Of a stretch of DNA of 64,000 nucleotides, positions 9,801 through 18,336 are shown piece after piece (the stretch's first letter is position 1; each line of letters opens with the position of its first letter). Location: assembly GCF_001938945.1 (NCBI RefSeq), contig NZ_MKIO01000024.1, forward strand, positions 186,001 to 250,000, written 5' to 3'. The DNA comes from Xaviernesmea rhizosphaerae (lineage in GTDB: Bacteria; Pseudomonadota; Alphaproteobacteria; Rhizobiales; Rhizobiaceae). Below the pieces are notes generated by a model. The model was not told where the DNA came from. It ran no database searches and saw only the letters and a program-made list of their open reading frames with translations. Made by a program: the position numbers and the translations under genes.

Positions 9801-9953
9801 AGCATCTGGCTGAGATTGTGTCAGTCCTGCGCTTCCCGTTTTTGCTTTTGCATCGGCTCGAGAAGCGCGTCGCGCTTCCCGTCCGATGCTCTAGAATTTT
9901 GTTTTCGCATCCTATTTTGCCGGAAACCGGTTTCCGCTCTGCGGTCCGATGCT
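9801..9953 (+). repeat. RIME-like repeat, copy 2 (composite, with duplicated right half)
   Basis: Degenerate copy in the same orientation as the others. It starts AGCATCTGGCTGA, and it has two versions of the right palindrome: one ending GTCCGATGCTCTAG at 9881-9894 and a second ending GGTCCGATGCT at 9943-9953 with the CGGAAACCGGTTTCCG core. The arrangement looks like a copy with an extra or rearranged right arm. It lies upstream of the macroglobulin gene. Confidence 0.7.
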
Positions 9954-10413
9954 TTCGGTCTGGCCTCACGCGCCCGTGGCGGGTTCGCACATCCATGACC
10001 TCGACCGGCGGGCGCGCGGATGCCTGCAATTCTCCCTGATTCTCTTGAGGGATCCTCTTCATCTTGGCGCCGGCCGCGGATCTGCCCCGTCGTCATCCCA
10101 CACCGGGTCCTCAACCCAGCGCCTTGTTCGCGCAGCAGTTTTGGCGCGCTCGCCATTCTTGTCAATGGCGCAGGCGCTTGTGCAGCCAGGATGCGGGTTC
10201 AATCGGGCAGGGGCGCTGCCTGCGCCCTGTGGCGGCGGCGCAGAAGGATCGGGGAGAGCGGACGGAATCTCAGAGACCCGCTGGCGCGAGGTCACGCGCG
10301 TGGCGCAAAGCCGGGCCGATGTCCGATCGACCGTCAGGCCGTGCTTATGCATCCAAGCGGTGGCCCGGATGCCGCGTTGAGGCCGCCCGCGGGCCGGAAG
10401 ACCGCGGCGCGGC
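9954..10413. other. Intergenic stretch, no gene seen
   Basis: Several open frames cross this region on both strands, but none has a family-like product, a good ribosome binding site or typical codon use. I see no tRNA or clear terminator. It separates the macroglobulin/pbpC unit from the FAD-protein gene. Confidence 0.6.
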
Positions 10414-11805
10414 TCAGCCGGCGCGGCGCTGGGGCCGGGTGCGGTGTTCCAGACGTTCGGCGGCGGCATAGGTCTGGTTGACGATCTCGGGCACGAGATC
10501 GATATCCGGCAGCGAGCCGAGGCCTAGCGGGCCGATGGCGAACAGGCCTTGTACGCGGCCTTGATCGTCGAGCAGCTCGCCTGCCGGATTGACAGAGAGG
10601 CCGAGCGCGAGCTCGTCCGGCACGGCCAGTCCCGAGGCGAGCAGGCGCTTCATCAGCGGGCTGTCGAGATTGGGCGCGAGGCAGCGGCAGTCGATCACCT
10701 CGTCTGCGGCGAAGACTTCCGGCGCGCTCGTGCCGGCGCGACGAAGCTGCAGGCCGCCCGGCACGCGCATGATTGCGGTGGCTTTCAGAAGCCGGGTATT
10801 GCCGCCCGACAGTTCCCGCTCGAGACGGGCATGGACATCGGCGGGAAGCCGGTTGCGGTGGGCATCGTAGATGGCGCGCAGATGCCGGTTGAACTGGCGC
10901 TTCTCGCTGGGCGGCAGGGAGGACCAGAGCGCGCGGGCGCGCTTGCGCAGCCCGTTCATGGCCGCCTGCCAGCTCCAGCCGTTCTCCTCCGCTTCCGCGC
11001 AGGCCTGCCGGACATAGCGCAGGATCTCGCGCAGCGAGGAGGGCATAGGCTGTGTGGGGAAGGTGGCATCGGCGGGAAGGCGCGTATGCGGCTGGGGCAG
11101 AAAACCCCGGCGCGACAAAAGCGTGATGTGCCCGGCAAAGCCGCCGTCGCGCAACTGCATGACTTGGTCGACGGCGCGCAGACCGCTGCCCATCACCACG
11201 ATATGCTGACAGCTCTCGGAGGGCAGTGCGGGCAGCCGGTTTTCGAAACCGCCAGGATTGTTCGGCCCGGAAATGCCGTAGCCGGTGGCCAGGATCACCT
11301 CGTCGAAATGCTCCGTCCCACCCTCCTCTGAGCGCAGGAGGAAGCCGCTGTCCAGCCGCTCCAGCCCGGTCACATCGTCGTTCGACATGCGCACCGCGAC
11401 ATCGGTGCGCTGCGCCAGTGCCTCGGAAAAACGCTGATAGACATAGTCGCTGAAGGTGGATTTCGGCACGAAAATCTGGCCGAAGCCGGGAATGGCGGCG
11501 GAAACCGCATCGCGGAAGGCGGCATTGGCCTGGAGCCAGCGGGTGAAGTCCTTGGGATCGCCGATCGAGACCGAGAGGTCGCGCGCGCGGCTGTTGAGGA
11601 TCTCCGTGGATCGCTTCGTCGCCAGCGCCTGACCGCCGCTGACCGTCGGCTTGGGATCGAACAGGCAGAGCTGGAAGGGCTGGGACAGCGTGCGCAACAG
11701 CGCGATCGCCATCATCATGCCCGAGAAACCCCGCCCGATGACAGCCAGTTTCAACCTGCTGTCACGGCCCTTCTCCAGCGGCAGGGACAAGCCATGAACC
11801 GTCAT
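10414..11805 (-). CDS. FAD/NAD(P)-binding protein (NAD_binding_9-like oxidoreductase)
   Basis: A 463-residue flavoprotein of unknown substrate. The N-terminal dinucleotide fold is KLAVIGRGFSGMM, a GxGxxG variant, followed by an acidic strand end (LFDPKP). A conserved ILATGYG motif sits mid-protein, a second nucleotide-binding segment VVMGSGLRAVDQ follows, and a C-terminal LFAIGPLGLG closes the FAD fold. This architecture matches the family of FAD-NAD(P)-binding proteins that resemble L-ornithine and lysine monooxygenase folds. A perfect Shine-Dalgarno (GGAGGTG) lies 5 bases before the ATG, which fixes the start. It appears monocistronic. The function cannot be assigned more exactly. Confidence 0.85.
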   Translation of the reverse strand: MTVHGLSLPLEKGRDSRLKLAVIGRGFSGMMMAIALLRTLSQPFQLCLFDPKPTVSGGQALATKRSTEILNSRARDLSVSIGDPKDFTRWLQANAAFRDAVSAAIPGFGQIFVPKSTFSDYVYQRFSEALAQRTDVAVRMSNDDVTGLERLDSGFLLRSEEGGTEHFDEVILATGYGISGPNNPGGFENRLPALPSESCQHIVVMGSGLRAVDQVMQLRDGGFAGHITLLSRRGFLPQPHTRLPADATFPTQPMPSSLREILRYVRQACAEAEENGWSWQAAMNGLRKRARALWSSLPPSEKRQFNRHLRAIYDAHRNRLPADVHARLERELSGGNTRLLKATAIMRVPGGLQLRRAGTSAPEVFAADEVIDCRCLAPNLDSPLMKRLLASGLAVPDELALGLSVNPAGELLDDQGRVQGLFAIGPLGLGSLPDIDLVPEIVNQTYAAAERLEHRTRPQRRAG

Positions 11806-12070
11806 ATTTCACCTCCACGCCAATCGGCTGCCCTGCGGCATGCCGTCTTCAAGGAATGTTCACGAATATGCGGTACGCTATGAGATTGCGGATTAGACCA
11901 CGAGCGCGGCCCGGCGACAAGGTTTTTCAAGGGGCCCTGCCGATAGTCCGACGGCGCAGCCGATACATTTACGGTGCCGCGTCTCGAAGTCTGGCCTAAC
12001 GCAAAGAAGGGCCGCCAAAGCGACCCCTCTCATCAAATCGGATGTTTCGCCGCCCTTCCAGGCTGGCTTT

Positions 12071-12937
12071 TTACATCGAGGTCAGTGCCGTCATCGGTGC
12101 CTGGGCAACCAGCGCTGCCTTGAGCTTCTCCATGGCGCGGGTCTCGATCTGACGGACGCGCTCCTTGGAAATACCGAGATCCACGCCGAGCTCTTCCAGC
12201 GTCGCGCTCTCGTCCGTCAGGCGGCGCGCACGGATGATCTTCATCTCGCGCTCGTTCAGCTGCTTCAGCGCATGGCCGAGCCAGGTCCGGCGGCGTTCCT
12301 GGTCGATCATGTCGGAGACCTGCTCGTCGGGGAGCGGTGCGGCGCAGGCGAGGAGGTCGAGGCGCTCGCCACCATCCGCGTCGCCGGCGGAAATCGGCGC
12401 CTGCAGCGAGGTGTCGCTGCTGGACAGGCGGGCATCCATGGTCTGGACGTCGGCCAGGCTGACGCCGAGTGCCGCGGCGATTTCCTCATGCACGGCGCGG
12501 GCCGTCAGCTGCCGGTCGCCCTGAGCAAGCTTGGCGCGCAGCCGGCGCAGATTGAAGAACAGCGCCTTCTGCGCCGAGCTGGTGCCGCCACGCACGATGG
12601 ACCAGTTGCGCAGGACGTAATCCTGCATCGAGGCGCGGATCCACCAGGTGGCGTAGGTGGAGAAGCGCACGTCGCGGCTCGGCTCGAAGCGGGCGGCGGC
12701 TTCGAGAAGGCCAATATGCCCTTCCTGGACCAGGTCGCTCATCGGCAGGCCGAAATGACGGAACTTCGCAGCCATGGAAATCACCAGGCGCATATGCGCC
12801 ATGGCGATCTTGTTGCGGGCGTTCTGGTCGTTATTGTCCTTCCACGCTTGCGCCAGTTCCTGCTCCTCCTGACGTTCCAGATAGGGGGCCGCCATGGCGA
12901 TCTTGATCATGCGACGATCTGCAGAAAGGGTCTTCAT
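12071..12937 (-). CDS. rpoH2: RNA polymerase sigma-32 factor, RpoH2 type
   Basis: Alternative sigma factor of 288 residues. Region 2 is intact (RLVISMAAKFR, DLVQEGHIGLLEAA, FSTYATWWIRASMQDYVLRNW), and the sigma-32-specific RpoH box is QKALFFNLR at residues 123-131. Region 4.2 has the helix-turn-helix LEELGVDLGISKERVRQIE near the C-terminus. Rhizobia carry two or more rpoH genes; this one resembles RpoH2, which acts in general and oxidative stress rather than classical heat shock. An exact EcfG-type promoter lies upstream at 13156-13180, consistent with known RpoE2 control of rpoH2 in Sinorhizobium meliloti. The call of RpoH2 rather than RpoH1 is from sequence feel plus the promoter. Confidence 0.9.
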   Translation of the reverse strand: MKTLSADRRMIKIAMAAPYLERQEEQELAQAWKDNNDQNARNKIAMAHMRLVISMAAKFRHFGLPMSDLVQEGHIGLLEAAARFEPSRDVRFSTYATWWIRASMQDYVLRNWSIVRGGTSSAQKALFFNLRRLRAKLAQGDRQLTARAVHEEIAAALGVSLADVQTMDARLSSSDTSLQAPISAGDADGGERLDLLACAAPLPDEQVSDMIDQERRRTWLGHALKQLNEREMKIIRARRLTDESATLEELGVDLGISKERVRQIETRAMEKLKAALVAQAPMTALTSM

Positions 12938-13155
12938 GTGGCTTGCTCCATGACCGGACCCGCTGAAATGAGCGTCCTGTCTTTGGTTTCAGGAGATCCG
13001 GCGGCGCATCTGACGGCGTTTCCGGGTCCAGTGAAGTGGATCTTGACCTGCCTGCACGCCGCCCTAACTTCTCATCGAACAGGGATCGAAACGATCACCG
13101 GGTTCTGACATCAGCAGGCAATGGACGGTGTGCGCCGCACGTCTCACAGGGGGCA

Positions 13156-13180
13156 AACGCGCAAGTCCGGATTTTGTTCC
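13156..13180 (-). promoter_or_regulatory. EcfG/RpoE2-type promoter of rpoH2
   Basis: On the minus strand GGAAC (13180-13176), a 16-base spacer and CGTT (13159-13156) match the general-stress-response consensus GGAAC-N16/17-CGTT exactly. The next minus-strand gene is rpoH2, whose ATG is at 12937, implying a leader of about 210 bases. RpoE2 control of rpoH2 is established in S. meliloti. Confidence 0.75.
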
Positions 13181-13337
13181 GGCCCATGGCCACATTCTGT
13201 GGGAGGAGACGCGGTCAGGCGATCGCTTCCCATCGCTTTCAGGCGCCCATTCAGATTAGGGGAGCGGCCGGCCCCTTCTTCCTATCTGTGCTTTGGATGA
13301 GCTGTTTTCTCCCGACTTTTGCCGCTTGCCGGGCTGG

Positions 13338-13352
13338 TTAACTTTGCGTTAA
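13338..13352 (+). promoter_or_regulatory. CtrA-type box upstream of the GNAT gene
   Basis: TTAA-N7-TTAA (TTAACTTTGCGTTAA), the full consensus for the alphaproteobacterial cell-cycle regulator CtrA. It is also a perfect dyad, GGTTAAC-N5-GTTAACC. It lies about 72 bases before the ATG at 13424. A different dyad-binding factor is possible. Confidence 0.5.
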
Positions 13353-13423
13353 CCTCATGGCGTGCGCCGGCCATGATGTGCCGGCTGGCTCAATCCGTGT
13401 CCGAAAGCGGTGAGTACGGCGTC

Positions 13424-13930
13424 ATGAAGACACTTTCGATCGAGGTGCGGCCGGCAGAGCCGCAGGACGCTTCGGCGATTGCCGAGGTTCACCGCAGTGC
13501 CTGGATGCAGGCCTATGGCGGGCTCATTCCGCATATCCCGTTGATCCGCATGGTCGACCGCCGCAATGAAAGCTGGTGGCGCAAGGCGACGCGCGGACCG
13601 GCGACGCTCCTGGTGGTCGAGGTGGCCGGCGTGATTGCCGGCTATGCCACCATGGGCTTGAACCGGGCGCGCGCGCTTCCCCAGGAGGGGGAGGTCTACG
13701 AGATTTACTTCCGTCCCGAATATCAAGGTCTCGGCCTCGGCCGCATTCTCTTCGGCGAGGCGCGCAATCTGCTGCGCTCGCTCGGCTGCTCGGGCCTGGT
13801 GGTCTGGTGCCTGGAGGAATGCGACATCGCCACAAGCTTCTTCCGCAATGCCGGCGGGCAGGATGTCTGCGAAGGCATGGAGGATTTCGGCGACAAGCAT
13901 CTGAAGAAGATCGGCTACGTCTGGGCCTGA
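13424..13930 (+). CDS. GNAT family N-acetyltransferase
   Basis: A 168-residue acetyltransferase. I chose the ATG at 13424 because the homologous domain begins right after it (IEVRPAEPQDASAIAEVH); an in-frame start at 13319 adds 35 residues with no domain content. The acetyl-CoA-binding motif A is PEYQGLGLGRILFGEA, with the Q-x-x-G-x-G/A pyrophosphate loop. The sequence W(M)QAYGGLIP near the N-terminus is typical of GNATs annotated as acting on small molecules or protein N-termini. The acceptor is unknown. It is divergent from rpoH2 with a CtrA-type box at 13338-13352 in the shared region. Confidence 0.88.
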   Translation: MKTLSIEVRPAEPQDASAIAEVHRSAWMQAYGGLIPHIPLIRMVDRRNESWWRKATRGPATLLVVEVAGVIAGYATMGLNRARALPQEGEVYEIYFRPEYQGLGLGRILFGEARNLLRSLGCSGLVVWCLEECDIATSFFRNAGGQDVCEGMEDFGDKHLKKIGYVWA

Positions 13931-14243
13931 GCCCCTGCCTTCAGGTTCTCTTTCTCCCCTCCCGCCACCATCAGGCTTCACCGGCGCGGCAGTTCATCCG
14001 TTCAGTCTGGCGGCTTCCGCAGGAGAATTGTCGGTGGCTGACCGCGCCGTGCTTTGTAAGGCCTGGTCTTGCAGGCCTTCATCAGGCTGGCCGGAAAATG
14101 AAACCCCGCAAGCACATTGTGCGATTCATCTTAACGCGCTGTTTTTTCCTTGATCCATGCTTGCGGCAGGCTACCCCATATTGCGCCGCACCGACTTTCG
14201 CTCTATCCAACCGGCAGTCAACCTGTCACCTTGAGGGGGCCTT
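13931..14243. other. Intergenic region upstream of ppa
   Basis: About 310 bases. It includes a pyrimidine-rich stretch after the GNAT stop and presumably the ppa promoter. I found no well-spaced sigma-70 pair to name. The GAGGGGG at 14232-14238 is the ribosome binding site of ppa. Confidence 0.6.
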
Positions 14244-14780
14244 ATGCGCATCGACGCCATTCAGATCGGGAAAAACCCGCCGGACGATATCAACGTGATC
14301 GTTGAGGTCCCGGTTGGCGGTCATCCGATCAAGTACGAAATGGACAAGGAAGCCGGCACGCTGATCGTCGACCGTTTCCTCTACACGCCGATGACCTATC
14401 CCGGCAATTACGGCTTTGTGCCGCATACGCTTTCGGAAGATGGTGATCCGATCGACGTCCTGATCGCTTCGACCCGTCCGCTGGTTCCGGGCTGCGTCAT
14501 CAATGTCCGCCCGATCGGCGTGATGATGATGGAAGACAATTCCGGCAAGGACGAGAAGATCGTCGCCGTGCCGAACTATCACCTGACCAAGCGTTACGAC
14601 AAGGTTCGCGAATATACCGACCTGCCGGAAATCACGCTGCAGCAGATCGAGCATTTCTTCGAGCACTACAAGGATCTGGAACCCGGCAAGTGGGTGAAGA
14701 TCTATGGCTGGAAGGATGCCGAGTTCGCCCGCAAGCAGATCGTCGAGGCGATCGAGCGGGCCAAGAAGGCCGAAGCCTGA
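14244..14780 (+). CDS. ppa: Inorganic pyrophosphatase (family I)
   Basis: Soluble cytoplasmic enzyme of 178 residues that hydrolyses pyrophosphate to phosphate and drives biosynthetic reactions forward. The metal-binding signature DGDPIDVLI is present, together with the [11 protein letters not shown] segment and the C-terminal [14 protein letters not shown]. Length is normal for bacterial family I enzymes. The strong ribosome binding site GAGGGGG sits 6 bases before the ATG. A rho-independent terminator follows directly, so the gene is monocistronic. Confidence 0.97.
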   Translation: MRIDAIQIGKNPPDDINVIVEVPVGGHPIKYEMDKEAGTLIVDRFLYTPMTYPGNYGFVPHTLSEDGDPIDVLIASTRPLVPGCVINVRPIGVMMMEDNSGKDEKIVAVPNYHLTKRYDKVREYTDLPEITLQQIEHFFEHYKDLEPGKWVKIYGWKDAEFARKQIVEAIERAKKAEA

Positions 14781-14799
14781 GCCTATTTCCCTTCTCCTG

Positions 14800-14835
14800 A
14801 AAACGCCGTGCGCCCCAAAGCGCGCGGCGTTTTCG
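14800..14835 (+). terminator. Rho-independent terminator of ppa
   Basis: Stem AAACGCCG-TGCGC pairing with GCGCG-CGGCGTTT around a short CCCAAA loop, ending in a TTTT run at 14830-14833. It lies about 20 bases after the ppa stop codon. Confidence 0.8.
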
Positions 14836-14876
14836 TTTCCAGGCCATGCTTTGCGAATAATGCGCGGTTACACCTC

Positions 14877-14977
14877 GAGCATCGGACTGAAAACAGTCCT
14901 CAGTGCGATGCTCCAGATTTCTGTTTTTGCATCGGATTTTTCCGAAAACCGGTTCCCACTTTTCGGTCCGATGCTCT
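14877..14977 (+). repeat. RIME-like repeat, copy 3
   Basis: Well-preserved copy: left palindrome GAGCATCGGACTGAAAA to GTGCGATGCTC, spacer TTTCTGTTTTT, right palindrome GCATCGGATTTTTCCG to CTTTTCGGTCCGATGC. It is in the convergent space between the ppa terminator and the Lrp gene. Confidence 0.88.
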
Positions 14978-14988
14978 CGCGCGCGAGA

Positions 14989-15423
14989 TCAACGGGCGAT
15001 GCGGGTGGAAAGGATGATCGAGGACAGGGTCTTCTCCACCCCGTCCAGCGCGCCGATCCGGTCGATCACCAGGTCCAGAGCCCCGATCGACGGCGCGGCC
15101 AGAAGCGCGATCAGATCGAAGCTGCCGCTGACGGAGTGCAGCGTTTCCACTTCCTCCATGCCGGCCAGAGCCTGCGTCACCTTCGGCAGTGCCTTGGCTG
15201 TCAGCGTGATCAGCACATGGGCGCGCACCAGCCCGCGCTGATAATCCTCCGACAGACGCACACCATAGCCGGCAATGACGCCCGCACGCTCCAGCCGCTC
15301 GATGCGCGCCTGCACGGTGGTGCGCGAGAGGCCGAGCCTTTTGGCGATGGCCGCCGTCGGCAGGCGGGCGTTTTCGCTGAGCACGGCGATCAGCTCGCGG
15401 TCCTTGGCGGTGATCTCCGTCAT
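14989..15423 (-). CDS. Lrp/AsnC family transcriptional regulator
   Basis: A 144-residue regulator when started at the ATG at 15423, the family's normal length; the frame stays open further upstream, but those residues do not look homologous. The N-terminal winged helix (DRELIAVLSENARLPTAAIAKRLGLSRTTVQARIERLERAGVIAGY) is followed by the RAM ligand-binding domain (VLITLTAKALPKV, VETLHSVSGSFDLIALL). It is divergent from the saccharopine/lysine dehydrogenase gene, 142 bases apart, so it most likely senses an amino acid such as lysine and controls that gene. That link is inferred from context. Confidence 0.9.
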   Translation of the reverse strand: MTEITAKDRELIAVLSENARLPTAAIAKRLGLSRTTVQARIERLERAGVIAGYGVRLSEDYQRGLVRAHVLITLTAKALPKVTQALAGMEEVETLHSVSGSFDLIALLAAPSIGALDLVIDRIGALDGVEKTLSSIILSTRIAR

Positions 15424-15565
15424 ATCGCGCAGAATCTCCTGCATTTCGCCGAAAGTGGGCCGGCAGATTGATCGTTTCAGCCCTTCAGCTCGACAGCTTC
15501 CTGCCGCATTGTCAAGGCCGGAAAGGAGGGGTGCACCCTCCGGCAATCGATAGAAGGGGAATGAG

Positions 15566-16669
15566 ATGAAGCAGGTCGTCATCATCGGCGCGGGCAAGAT
15601 CGGGGCAACGATTGCCCATCTTCTGGCGGACAGCGGCTCCTATCAGGTGGTGGTGGCGGACCATTCGGCGGAGCAGCTGGCGCGGCTGGAGCGTCATCCG
15701 GCCATCGAGACCGCCGAGATCGACATTGCCGATGCCGATGCGCTCGACCGGCTGCTGACCGGCCGCTTCGCGGTCTTAAGCGCCGCGCCCTTCCATCTGA
15801 CCGTGGCCATCGCCGAGGCTGCGGCCCGCACGGGCCTGCATTATCTCGACCTCACCGAGGATGTGCGCTCCACCCAGCGGGTCACCGAGATCGCCGCCAC
15901 GGCGAAGAGCGCCTTCATTCCGCAATGCGGCCTGGCGCCGGGCTTCATCTCCATCGTCGCCCAGGATCTTGCCCGCCGCTTCGACCGTCTCGATGCCGTG
16001 CGCATGCGCGTCGGCGCGCTGCCGCAATATCCGTCCAATGCGCTGAACTACAATCTGACCTGGAGCACGGATGGCGTCATCAACGAATATATCGAGCCCT
16101 GCGAGGCGATCGTCGAGGGGCGCACCACACTGGTGCCGGCGCTTGAGGAGCGCGAGGAATTCTCGCTCGACGGCGTGACCTATGAGGCGTTCAACACTTC
16201 GGGCGGCCTGGGCACCTTGTGCGAGACGCTGGCGGGTAAGGTGCGCACGCTGAACTACCGCACCATCCGCTATCCCGGCCATGCCGCGATCATGAAGGCG
16301 CTGCTCAACGATCTCGGGTTGAAGCACCGTCGCGAGGTTCTCAAGGACATTCTCGAACACGCGCTGCCGACGACGGTGCAGGATGTGGTCATCGTATTCG
16401 TCACCGTCTCCGGCTGGCAGGGCGGGCGTCTGGTGCAGGAAACCTATGCCAACAAGATCTATGCCGGCGTCGTTGCCGGGCTGCGCATGAGCGCGATCCA
16501 GATCACGACGGCCGGCAGCATCTGCGCCGTGCTCGACCTTCTGGCGACGGGCAAGCTCCCGCAGTCCGGCTTCATCCGCCAGGAGGAGATCGGGCTTGAA
16601 GACTTCCTCGCCAACCGCTTCGGCGCGCTATATGCGCCGCCGGCCGAAATGACACGCCGGGCCTCGTAA
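15566..16669 (+). CDS. Saccharopine dehydrogenase family protein, possible lysine 6-dehydrogenase
   Basis: NAD(P)-dependent oxidoreductase of 367 residues. The N-terminal Rossmann fold reads VVIIGAGKIGATIAHLL, with an acidic VVADHS strand end. Conserved segments HYLDLTEDV and CGLAPGFISI are typical of this family. Length and the neighbouring divergent Lrp regulator resemble L-lysine 6-dehydrogenase, an activity known from Agrobacterium, which oxidatively deaminates lysine. A role in saccharopine metabolism or another amino-acid dehydrogenase reaction is equally compatible. GAAGGGGAATGAG just before the ATG contains the ribosome binding site. It appears to be a single-gene unit. Confidence 0.8.
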   Translation: MKQVVIIGAGKIGATIAHLLADSGSYQVVVADHSAEQLARLERHPAIETAEIDIADADALDRLLTGRFAVLSAAPFHLTVAIAEAAARTGLHYLDLTEDVRSTQRVTEIAATAKSAFIPQCGLAPGFISIVAQDLARRFDRLDAVRMRVGALPQYPSNALNYNLTWSTDGVINEYIEPCEAIVEGRTTLVPALEEREEFSLDGVTYEAFNTSGGLGTLCETLAGKVRTLNYRTIRYPGHAAIMKALLNDLGLKHRREVLKDILEHALPTTVQDVVIVFVTVSGWQGGRLVQETYANKIYAGVVAGLRMSAIQITTAGSICAVLDLLATGKLPQSGFIRQEEIGLEDFLANRFGALYAPPAEMTRRAS

Positions 16670-16711
16670 CCCGCGGTCCTTGCAAACGAACCCGTTCTTC
16701 GGCCGCGCCCC

Positions 16712-18142
16712 TCAGGTGCGGCCGAATTCGTCCTGCAGGCGGATCGTGTCGTCGTCCTTCAGATAGGAGCCGGTCTGGACCTCGATCAGCTCCAGCGGAA
16801 TCTTGCCCGGATTCTCCAGCCGGTGCAGCACGCCGAGCGGGACATAGATCGACTCGTTTTCATGCAGGAGCCGGGTTTCTTCCCCGATCGTCACTTCCGC
16901 CGTGCCGCGCACGACGATCCAGTGCTCGGACCGGTGATGATGCTTCTGCAGCGAGATTTTGCGGCCGGGCTGCACCACCAGCCGCTTGACCTCGAAGCGA
17001 TCGCCCGAAAGAACCGAGGCGACCGAGCCCCAGGGCTTGTAGGAGGTCGGATGCGCTTCCGTCAGCGGCCGGGTGGCGGGCGAGGCGGCGAGCGTTTTGA
17101 CGATCTGGCCCACCTGCTGGCTGTCGGCCAGGCGGCCGACATAGACCGCATCCTCACTGGCGATAACGGCAATGTCCTCCATGCCGTGGATGGCCAGATG
17201 GATATCCCGCGACAGAACCAGGGAATTGCGCGTGGCGCTGACGGTCGCCTTCTGGCCGAGAACGTTGCCGTTCTCGTCCTTGTCGCCCGTCGCCCAGACC
17301 GAATCCCAGCTGCCGAGATCTGACCAGGCGAAGGCGGAGGGCACGACGGCTGCGTGTGCGGTGCGCTCGAACACGGCATAGTCCACGGAAATATCCGGGG
17401 CGCGGGCAAAGCTCGCCTCATCCAGCCGGTCGAAATCGAGATCGCGCCGCGCGCTGGCAAGGGCGGCCTCGGCCGCTGCGTGAACGGCCGGCTCGAAGCG
17501 CTGGATCTCCTCCAGGAACAGGCCGACCGGCAGCATGAACATGCCGGAGTTCCACAGATAGCGGCCGCTGGCCAGCAGCTCCTCCGCGCGGGCGCGGTTC
17601 GGCTTCTCGACAAAGCGCGCGACCGTGCAGGCGCCGCCGGGCAGTGCGTCGCCGGTCTCGATATAGCCGTAGCCGGTGGCAGGCTCGGTCGGCTGGATGC
17701 CGAAGGTCACGAGCTTTCCGGCCTGCGCGGTGTCGCGCGCGAGGCGGATACAGTCGAAATAGACGGCGCCGGCGTCGATCTCGTGATCGGAGGCGAGAAC
17801 CTGCATCAGGGCATCGGGGCCGAAATCCCGCGCGATCGCCAGGGCGGCCACGGCAAGCGCGGGGGCGGTGTTGCGGGCAACCGGCTCCAGCAAGATCGCC
17901 GAGAGCGGCGCGCCGACCGTTTGCGCCTGCTCGGCCACCAGGAAGCGGAACTCGGTGTTCGTGACGATCAGCGCCGGCGCGTAAAGATCGGAATTGCCGA
18001 CGCGCTGCAGCGTTTTCTGGAACAGCGAGTGCTCGCCGAGAAACTGGAGAAACTGCTTGGGTGCGCCGGCACGCGACAGCGGCCACAGGCGCGTGCCCTT
18101 GCCGCCCGCCATGATCACCGGAACAATCTTCTGCGCGCTCAT
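16712..18142 (-). CDS. manC: Mannose-1-phosphate guanylyltransferase / mannose-6-phosphate isomerase
   Basis: Makes GDP-mannose for surface polysaccharides. The 476-residue protein has the nucleotidyltransferase signature GGKGTRLWPLSR at residues 13-24 and the FVEKPNR motif. A C-terminal cupin domain from about residue 360 carries the phosphomannose isomerase-type motif QKHHHRSEHW, so the enzyme is probably bifunctional (type II PMI/GMP; also named noeJ, xanB or algA in other species). The gene is monocistronic here and not inside a polysaccharide cluster. A TATAAT box on the same strand lies about 195 bases upstream. Confidence 0.93.
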   Translation of the reverse strand: MSAQKIVPVIMAGGKGTRLWPLSRAGAPKQFLQFLGEHSLFQKTLQRVGNSDLYAPALIVTNTEFRFLVAEQAQTVGAPLSAILLEPVARNTAPALAVAALAIARDFGPDALMQVLASDHEIDAGAVYFDCIRLARDTAQAGKLVTFGIQPTEPATGYGYIETGDALPGGACTVARFVEKPNRARAEELLASGRYLWNSGMFMLPVGLFLEEIQRFEPAVHAAAEAALASARRDLDFDRLDEASFARAPDISVDYAVFERTAHAAVVPSAFAWSDLGSWDSVWATGDKDENGNVLGQKATVSATRNSLVLSRDIHLAIHGMEDIAVIASEDAVYVGRLADSQQVGQIVKTLAASPATRPLTEAHPTSYKPWGSVASVLSGDRFEVKRLVVQPGRKISLQKHHHRSEHWIVVRGTAEVTIGEETRLLHENESIYVPLGVLHRLENPGKIPLELIEVQTGSYLKDDDTIRLQDEFGRT

Positions 18143-18336
18143 TCCCTCTCCTTAGATGTTCTCGTCTGCTGAGGCAGGACGGCGGCTTTGCCGCGCCGTG
18201 CCCTCCCCGTGCCCCCGGGGCGGTGGATCTGCGCCCTTTGCCGGTGGACCGAGAGCCGCGCCAGCATTCAGGTTTGCCGCGTCCACCTCTTGTTAATCAG
18301 CGGCAGGCTGCGGCACAAGTCGTCCCTTGCCTTGCA

